Below are positions 59,574-64,000 of a stretch of DNA of 64,000 nucleotides, one piece after another. The position numbers and the translations under genes are program-made. Where the stretch lies: NCBI RefSeq assembly GCF_900289045.1, contig NZ_LT985188.1, positions 248,001-312,000 on the forward strand. The letters are read 5' to 3'. Position 1 is the stretch's first letter. Each line of letters opens with the position of its first letter. This stretch comes from Micropruina glycogenica (GTDB lineage Bacteria; Actinomycetota; Actinomycetes; Propionibacteriales; Propionibacteriaceae). The notes below the pieces were generated by a model that searched no databases, was not told where the DNA came from, and was given only the letters and a program-made list of their open reading frames with translations.

Positions 59574-61016
59574 CTAGCCGTCGAGCACGGTCGGGGAGCC
59601 TCCGACACTGAGCACCCGCACGGTGCCGTCGGCAAGACGCAGCACCGTGGCCGACAGGGCAGCGGCCAGGTTCAGCCGCTGCCACGAGCCGTCCGCAAGC
59701 CCGAGGGCCTGCAGGGTCGTGGTGTCGAGGGCGTTGCCAGAAGCGGTTTCGGTCTGCGCCAGCACGGACTGCCGCTGCGTGCCGGTCAGCGTGGGAAAGG
59801 CGGTGCGCAGCAGGTTCTGAGCCCCTTGGGGCACCGACGCGCCGAGTGCCGCGGGGGTGATCGGCGTGAAGCCGTAGCCGAGCCGTTCGGTGTAGGCGAT
59901 CAGTGCGGTGGTGCGGTCGGTGACCACCTGGCCGGTCAGGGCCGGGGGCGCAGCGCCGCCGTAGGGGTCGTCGGTGTACGGACGGTCGGCGGCGATGCAC
60001 GCGGCCAGGGTGTCGCCGCACGCCGACTGCAGGTAGCCGATCAGTTCGCGGCGCGCCGGCTGCAACACCTGGGTGCGGAACTTCTCGTCCGACCAGCGGG
60101 CGGCGACCGCGGCCTGGCCGGCCATGCGTCCACCGATCACGTCGAGGGGGTAGTGCACGCCCAGCACGATGCGGTTGTTCGCCGCCTCTGACACCCGGGC
60201 CAGAATGCTCGGCGCGAGTTCGGGCAGCAGGGTGGCCAGGGTGAGGCCCGCGGAGTAGGCGTCGGTGGTGTGACCGCTGGGAAACGAGCCGCCCAGGCAC
60301 AGCGATGCGCGGCCGTACCCGGCGTCGAGCGTCACGTCGGTGGTGGCGAACCGTCGGCTGGTGTCGACGGCCGGCGCGACCCGGGTGATGCGCAGGTCGC
60401 CCGCGGCGGTGGCCCAGGGTTGCCCCTTGCGAAGGGACGCCAGCGACTCGCCGCTGACGCGGCTGGGCGCGCAGGCGGCCTGGTCGCCGCTGGCCCGCAC
60501 CGAGCCGGTGCTCACCGGCAGGTAGGGCCGGGGATAGCCGAACGCGGCCTTGGTGTCGCCGGTGTCGAAGTAGTCGCCGGCGCTGCCGGTGGTGGTGTTG
60601 AGCAGTTTGGTGGTGAGCGGCAGTTTGCCGCCCAGGCGTCCCTTGGCGTAGAGGGTGCCGAGTCGTTGGCCCAGCCCGTCGGCAATGGTGATCGACTGGT
60701 CGTAACCCGAGCCCTTCGCGGTCAGATACTGCGCGTCCTGAAGCGCGCGAAACTTCTGTGCCGACGTGGCGTGCTGGTTGATCCAACTGGTCAGCCGGTC
60801 GTTCCACTGCAGTTGCTGGGCGTTGCGCACCCGTCCGGTCAGGTCATCGTCGCCGGACGAGCGCCACACCGTGCGAAAGCCCACCAGCACGGCGGCGAGC
60901 TTCGGCTTGTCGTCATCGCTGGGGAAGGGTGACTGCGCCCGTGCGGTCGACGGGGCCAGCAGCGCGATGGTCAGCGCGAGAGCGGGTAGTGCGGCCACCA
61001 GGGCCCTGCGTGCCAT
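59574..61016 (-). CDS. Secreted class A acid phosphatase (PAP2 superfamily)
   Basis: 480 residues from ATG 61016 (AGGAGG 5 nt upstream). Signal peptide LVAALPALALTIALLAPSTA-RAQ. PAP2 motifs: KAAFGYPRPYLP (K-x6-R-P), GGSFPSGHTTDAY (P-S-G-H) and NNRIVLGVHYPLDVIGG (R-x5-H-x3-D; the Ser before Arg is replaced by Asn). A C-terminal domain of ~150 residues follows (FTPITPAALGASVPQGAQNL, RVLSVGGSPTVLDG). Extracytoplasmic phosphomonoesterase. Paralogue of the gene immediately upstream, ~50 bp apart. Confidence 0.9.
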   Translation of the reverse strand: MARRALVAALPALALTIALLAPSTARAQSPFPSDDDKPKLAAVLVGFRTVWRSSGDDDLTGRVRNAQQLQWNDRLTSWINQHATSAQKFRALQDAQYLTAKGSGYDQSITIADGLGQRLGTLYAKGRLGGKLPLTTKLLNTTTGSAGDYFDTGDTKAAFGYPRPYLPVSTGSVRASGDQAACAPSRVSGESLASLRKGQPWATAAGDLRITRVAPAVDTSRRFATTDVTLDAGYGRASLCLGGSFPSGHTTDAYSAGLTLATLLPELAPSILARVSEAANNRIVLGVHYPLDVIGGRMAGQAAVAARWSDEKFRTQVLQPARRELIGYLQSACGDTLAACIAADRPYTDDPYGGAAPPALTGQVVTDRTTALIAYTERLGYGFTPITPAALGASVPQGAQNLLRTAFPTLTGTQRQSVLAQTETASGNALDTTTLQALGLADGSWQRLNLAAALSATVLRLADGTVRVLSVGGSPTVLDG

Positions 61017-61066
61017 CACCACCTCCTGCTCGTGCCCAGGCTAGTCTGCGGCACCCAGCGGCGACA

Positions 61067-62503
61067 TCAGTCGCGCACCACCGTGGGTGCGCCACCCACC
61101 GCGATCACCGTGACCGTGCCATCGGCGCTGAGCCGCACCGTCGCCGACATGGCTGCAGCCAGGTTGAGCCGCTGCCACGAGCCCGGACCCTTGCTGAACA
61201 CGCCGCCGCGTGAGGTGGTGTCGAGCGGGTTGCCGGCACCCGCCTCGGTTTGGGCAAGAATCGCCCTGCGTTGCTTGAGCGACAGGGTCGGAAACGCCGT
61301 CACCAGCAGGTACTCGGCCTTGCTGGGCACCGAGGTGGCCGACGATGCGAAGCGGGCGGCGAAGCCATAGCCGAGCCGCTCGGTGTACACGGCGAGCGCC
61401 GAGGCGCGGTCGGTGACGGCCTGGCTCGACCCACCCGGTACGGCGCTCGCGCCGTACGGCCGGTTGGCGTAGGGCTGGTCACCGGCGATACATACCGCGA
61501 GTGCGGCGCCGCAGCTCTTCTCGAGGTAGGCCACCAGCTCCTTGCGCGCGGTCAGAATGTTGGCGTCGCGAAACTTCTTGTCGACCCAACGCTGGGTGAC
61601 GCCGGCCTGGCCGTTGATGCGTCCGCCGATCACGTCCAGCGGGTAGTGCACGCCGAGCACCACCCGGTTGTTGGCCGCCTCTGACGTGCGGGCCAGAATC
61701 GACGGTGCCAGTTCGGGCAGCAGGGTGGCCAGCGCGATGCCCGACAGGTAGGCGCTGGTGGTGTGGCCGCTGGGGAACGACCCGCCGGTGCACAACCCCG
61801 AGCTGCCGTAGTCGCCGCTCAACTTCACCGGCTTGGCCGAGAAGCGACCGCTGGTGTCGGTGGCGTCGGCTACCCGGGTGATCAGCAGGTTGCCGGCCGC
61901 GTCCGCCCACGGCTGCCCCTTGCGCATCGACGCCAAGGACGACGCATTCACTCGGCTCGCGGCGCAGACACTCGAATCGCCGGGCACGGCGGCCGCCTTC
62001 GGGTCGGCGGGCAGAAACGGACGCGGGTAGCCGAACTGCTTCTTCAGAGCTCCGGTGGTGACGTAGCGCCCGATCGTGCCGTCGGTGTTGCTGAGCAGTT
62101 TCGAGGTGAGCGGCAGCTTGCCGGTCAGGCGGCCCTCGACGTAGAGCGCGCCGAGCCGTTGGCCCAGTCCGTCGGCGACGGTGATCGACTGGTCGTAGCC
62201 GCTGCCGTCCGCCGAGCGGTACTCGGCGTCCTGCAGGGCGCGGAACCGCTGCACCGAGGTGGCGTTGTGATTCACCCAGCTGGCCACGCGGTCGTTCCAG
62301 GCCAGGGTGACGACGTCTTTGACCGTGCCGCTCAGGTCGGCCTTGCCGCTGGCGCGCCAGCGGTAGTTGAACGCGGCCAGCGCGGCACTCAGGTCGGGCT
62401 TGGTCTTGTCGCTGGAGTAGCCGGACGCTGCCGCGGCGGGTTGGGTGGTGAGGCCCACGGTGAGCGCGACCAACAGCACACCGGCCGCACGGCGTCGGTG
62501 CAT
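61067..62503 (-). CDS. Secreted class A acid phosphatase, paralogue
   Basis: 478 residues. Signal peptide AAGVLLVALTVGLTTQPAAA. KKQFGYPRPFLPADPKAA, GGSFPSGHTTSAYLSGIALA and NNRVVLGVHYPLDVIGGRIN match the downstream paralogue motif for motif, and the C-terminal extension is shared (LNLAAAMSATVRLSADGTVT). Tandem duplication with considerable divergence outside the motifs. Probably co-transcribed with it. Confidence 0.9.
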   Translation of the reverse strand: MHRRRAAGVLLVALTVGLTTQPAAAASGYSSDKTKPDLSAALAAFNYRWRASGKADLSGTVKDVVTLAWNDRVASWVNHNATSVQRFRALQDAEYRSADGSGYDQSITVADGLGQRLGALYVEGRLTGKLPLTSKLLSNTDGTIGRYVTTGALKKQFGYPRPFLPADPKAAAVPGDSSVCAASRVNASSLASMRKGQPWADAAGNLLITRVADATDTSGRFSAKPVKLSGDYGSSGLCTGGSFPSGHTTSAYLSGIALATLLPELAPSILARTSEAANNRVVLGVHYPLDVIGGRINGQAGVTQRWVDKKFRDANILTARKELVAYLEKSCGAALAVCIAGDQPYANRPYGASAVPGGSSQAVTDRASALAVYTERLGYGFAARFASSATSVPSKAEYLLVTAFPTLSLKQRRAILAQTEAGAGNPLDTTSRGGVFSKGPGSWQRLNLAAAMSATVRLSADGTVTVIAVGGAPTVVRD

Positions 62504-62663
62504 GGGGGCTCCTTCGACAATGGGTCTCTCAGCAGCGTCACCCGAGCGGCACGATGGGGCGTGGCGAACTCGCGTGCGCGCCTACTCGGATCCGAGACGC
62601 AGCCCGGGTGAGGCTGGCCCGCGGGGCGACGAGCCGTCACCGTGTAGACGAGAGGAGACGTCC

Positions 62664-64000
62664 ATGGCCATCGGTGCGGTTGAGGTCGGCGTGGTTCGGG
62701 TCGGTATGGGCCCGGTCAGCCGTGACGAGGTGGTGGCTGTCGCCCGCCACGACGCTCGGGTGACGCTCGCGCCCGACGCGCTGGCCGCACTGGCCGCCAC
62801 GCGTCAGCGCATCGAGGCGCTGGCAGTGGCCGATCGTCCGGTCTACGGCGTCTCGACCGGGTTCGGCGCCCTGGCCACCCGGCACATTCCGGGCGATCGG
62901 CGCGTCGACCTGCAGCGAAGCCTGATCCGCTCGCACGCAGCCGGGTCGGGGCCCGAGGTCGAGCGCGAGGTCGTCCGCGCGATGATGTTGCTGCGGCTGT
63001 CGACGCTGGCCACGGGCCGCACCGGGGTTCGTCCGGTGGTGGCCGAAACCTACGCCGCCCTGCTCAACGCGGGGATCACGCCGATCGTGCACGAGTTCGG
63101 ATCGCTCGGCTGTTCGGGCGACCTGGCCCCGCTGGCGCATTGCGCGCTCGCGGTGATGGGTGAGGGATTCGTGCGCGACGCGGGCGGCGAGCGCCGGGCG
63201 GCCGGCGCGGCCCTGCGCGACGCCGGCATCGAGCCGGTGACGCTGGCCGAGAAGGAGGGTCTGGCCCTGATCAACGGCACCGACGGCATGTTGGGCCAGT
63301 TGATTCTCGCCGGCCACGACCTCGCGGCGCTGCTGACCACGGCCGACATCACCGCCGCGATGAGCGTCGAGGCGCTGTTGGGCACGCCCCGGGTGTTCGC
63401 TCCCGACCTGCAGGCGTTGCGGCCGCAGCCGGGCCAGGCGGCGGGCGCCCGAGTCATCGCGGCGATGCTGGACGGCTCAGAGATCGCCGCCGGGCACGCC
63501 GACGACGAATGCCCCATCGTGCAGGACGCCTACTCGCTGCGCTGCGCGCCCCAGGTGAGCGGCGCGGCCCGCGACACGCTCGCGCACTGTTGCTGGGTGG
63601 CCGAGAACGAACTGGCCTCGGCGATCGACAACCCGGTGGTGACGCTGGATGGCCGGGTCGAAAGCAATGGCAACTTTCACGGCGCGCCGGTGGCGTACGC
63701 GCTGGACTTTCTGGCCATTCCGGTGGCCGATGTGGCCTCGATGAGCGAGCGCCGCACCGATCGGCTACTCGACGTGAAGCGCAGCCACGGGCTGCCGCCG
63801 TTCCTGGCCGGCGACCCGGGGGTCGACTCGGGGCACATGATTCTGCAGTACACCCAGGCCGGCATCGTGTCGGAGCTGAAGCGGCTCGCCGTGCCGGCCT
63901 CGGTCGACTCGATCCCCTCATCGGCCATGCAAGAAGACCACGTGTCGATGGGTTGGGCGGCGGCGCGCAAGCTGCGTCGCGCGCTCGACGGGCTCACCCG
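62664..64000 (+). CDS. hutH: Histidine ammonia-lyase, 3' end outside the window
   Basis: 445 residues visible from ATG 62664 (AGAGGAG upstream). Aromatic ammonia-lyase: Y61 in VYGVSTGFGALATRHIPGDR, MIO-forming loop GSLGCSGDLAPLAHCALAVM with C150-S151-G152 (Cys instead of the commoner Ala, as in some actinobacterial HutH), LALINGTDGMLGQ, ENELASAIDNPVV and SIPSSAMQEDHVSMGW. Converts L-histidine to urocanate plus ammonia, first step of the Hut pathway. Divergent from the phosphatase pair. Confidence 0.93.
   Translation, partial: MAIGAVEVGVVRVGMGPVSRDEVVAVARHDARVTLAPDALAALAATRQRIEALAVADRPVYGVSTGFGALATRHIPGDRRVDLQRSLIRSHAAGSGPEVEREVVRAMMLLRLSTLATGRTGVRPVVAETYAALLNAGITPIVHEFGSLGCSGDLAPLAHCALAVMGEGFVRDAGGERRAAGAALRDAGIEPVTLAEKEGLALINGTDGMLGQLILAGHDLAALLTTADITAAMSVEALLGTPRVFAPDLQALRPQPGQAAGARVIAAMLDGSEIAAGHADDECPIVQDAYSLRCAPQVSGAARDTLAHCCWVAENELASAIDNPVVTLDGRVESNGNFHGAPVAYALDFLAIPVADVASMSERRTDRLLDVKRSHGLPPFLAGDPGVDSGHMILQYTQAGIVSELKRLAVPASVDSIPSSAMQEDHVSMGWAAARKLRRALDGLT

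Overview
This is a GC-rich chromosomal segment of an actinomycete. The evidence is lineage-typical gene content (a mycothiol-dependent isomerase-family remnant, an Lsr2-type DNA-binding tail, a DUF222/HNH gene, an LPQTG sortase substrate, trxC with its zinc ribbon), Shine-Dalgarno sites of AGGAGG type, and starts placed 6-8 nt after a TANNNT box that look leaderless. I cannot fix genus or family from sequence alone.

Layout. 0-7.3 kb is a defence/accretion zone: the 3' end of a DUF1643-like gene, a decayed RecB-type nuclease, an AspBHI-like modification-dependent endonuclease, a TOTE-type primase-helicase fusion, and an AbiE toxin-antitoxin pair with a palindromic operator. The last two lie between two ~43-bp direct repeats, the second fused to the 3' half of a tRNA-Lys gene. 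7.3-20.6 kb is housekeeping/accessory DNA: a two-component system facing a small membrane protein, a GH13 branching-type enzyme, a class I aldolase, a pRiA4b ORF-3 protein, an RlaP-like nucleotidyltransferase and thioredoxin 2. It is interrupted by frameshifted or truncated genes (DUF2231, MDMPI family, SLC13 permease, pepA, SNF2). 20.7-26 kb holds a REP cluster, an intact IS21-family element with a 5-bp target duplication, a DUF222/HNH gene and an 81-bp tandem array. 26-33 kb: ERCC4-type nuclease, TetR-ABC exporter operon, carboxymuconolactone decarboxylase, VIT and ZIP metal transporters plus a decayed partial copy of that pair. 33.2-37.5 kb is one operon for nucleoside uptake and cleavage (nucleoside hydrolase plus a full ECF transporter). 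37.9-42.3 kb: quinone oxidoreductase divergent from a DHA2 efflux pump and its TetR regulator. 43.6-47.3 kb: a 1244-residue LPQTG surface protein. 47.5-51.4 kb: ASCH/winged-helix protein divergent from a SWIM-SNF2 helicase. 51.5-57.2 kb is a graveyard (TetR, KstD, alcohol dehydrogenase, beta-propeller and solute-binding-protein remnants) around an intact fumarylacetoacetase-family gene and an IS110-family element. 57.4-64 kb: cold-shock protein, DEAD-box helicase, two tandem class A acid phosphatases and the start of histidine ammonia-lyase.

Spacers are densely populated by several dispersed repeat families: (1) REP-like hairpins with ATYCCGGC arms; (2) GGTCGAGCTTGTCGAGACC elements, often as hairpins between convergent genes; (3) a 104-bp element whose ~20-bp arms show compensatory changes among three copies; (4) large MITE-like palindromes. 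IS21 inserted into the 104-bp element; IS110 inserted into the GTCGAG repeat.

The best candidates for unusual biology are the TOTE/AspBHI/AbiE island, the 104-bp structured element, the IS110 element whose long 5' non-coding end should carry its bridge RNA, and three junctions where two divergent genes have both lost their 5' ends. All functional statements are from reading sequence and family knowledge; no searches were run.
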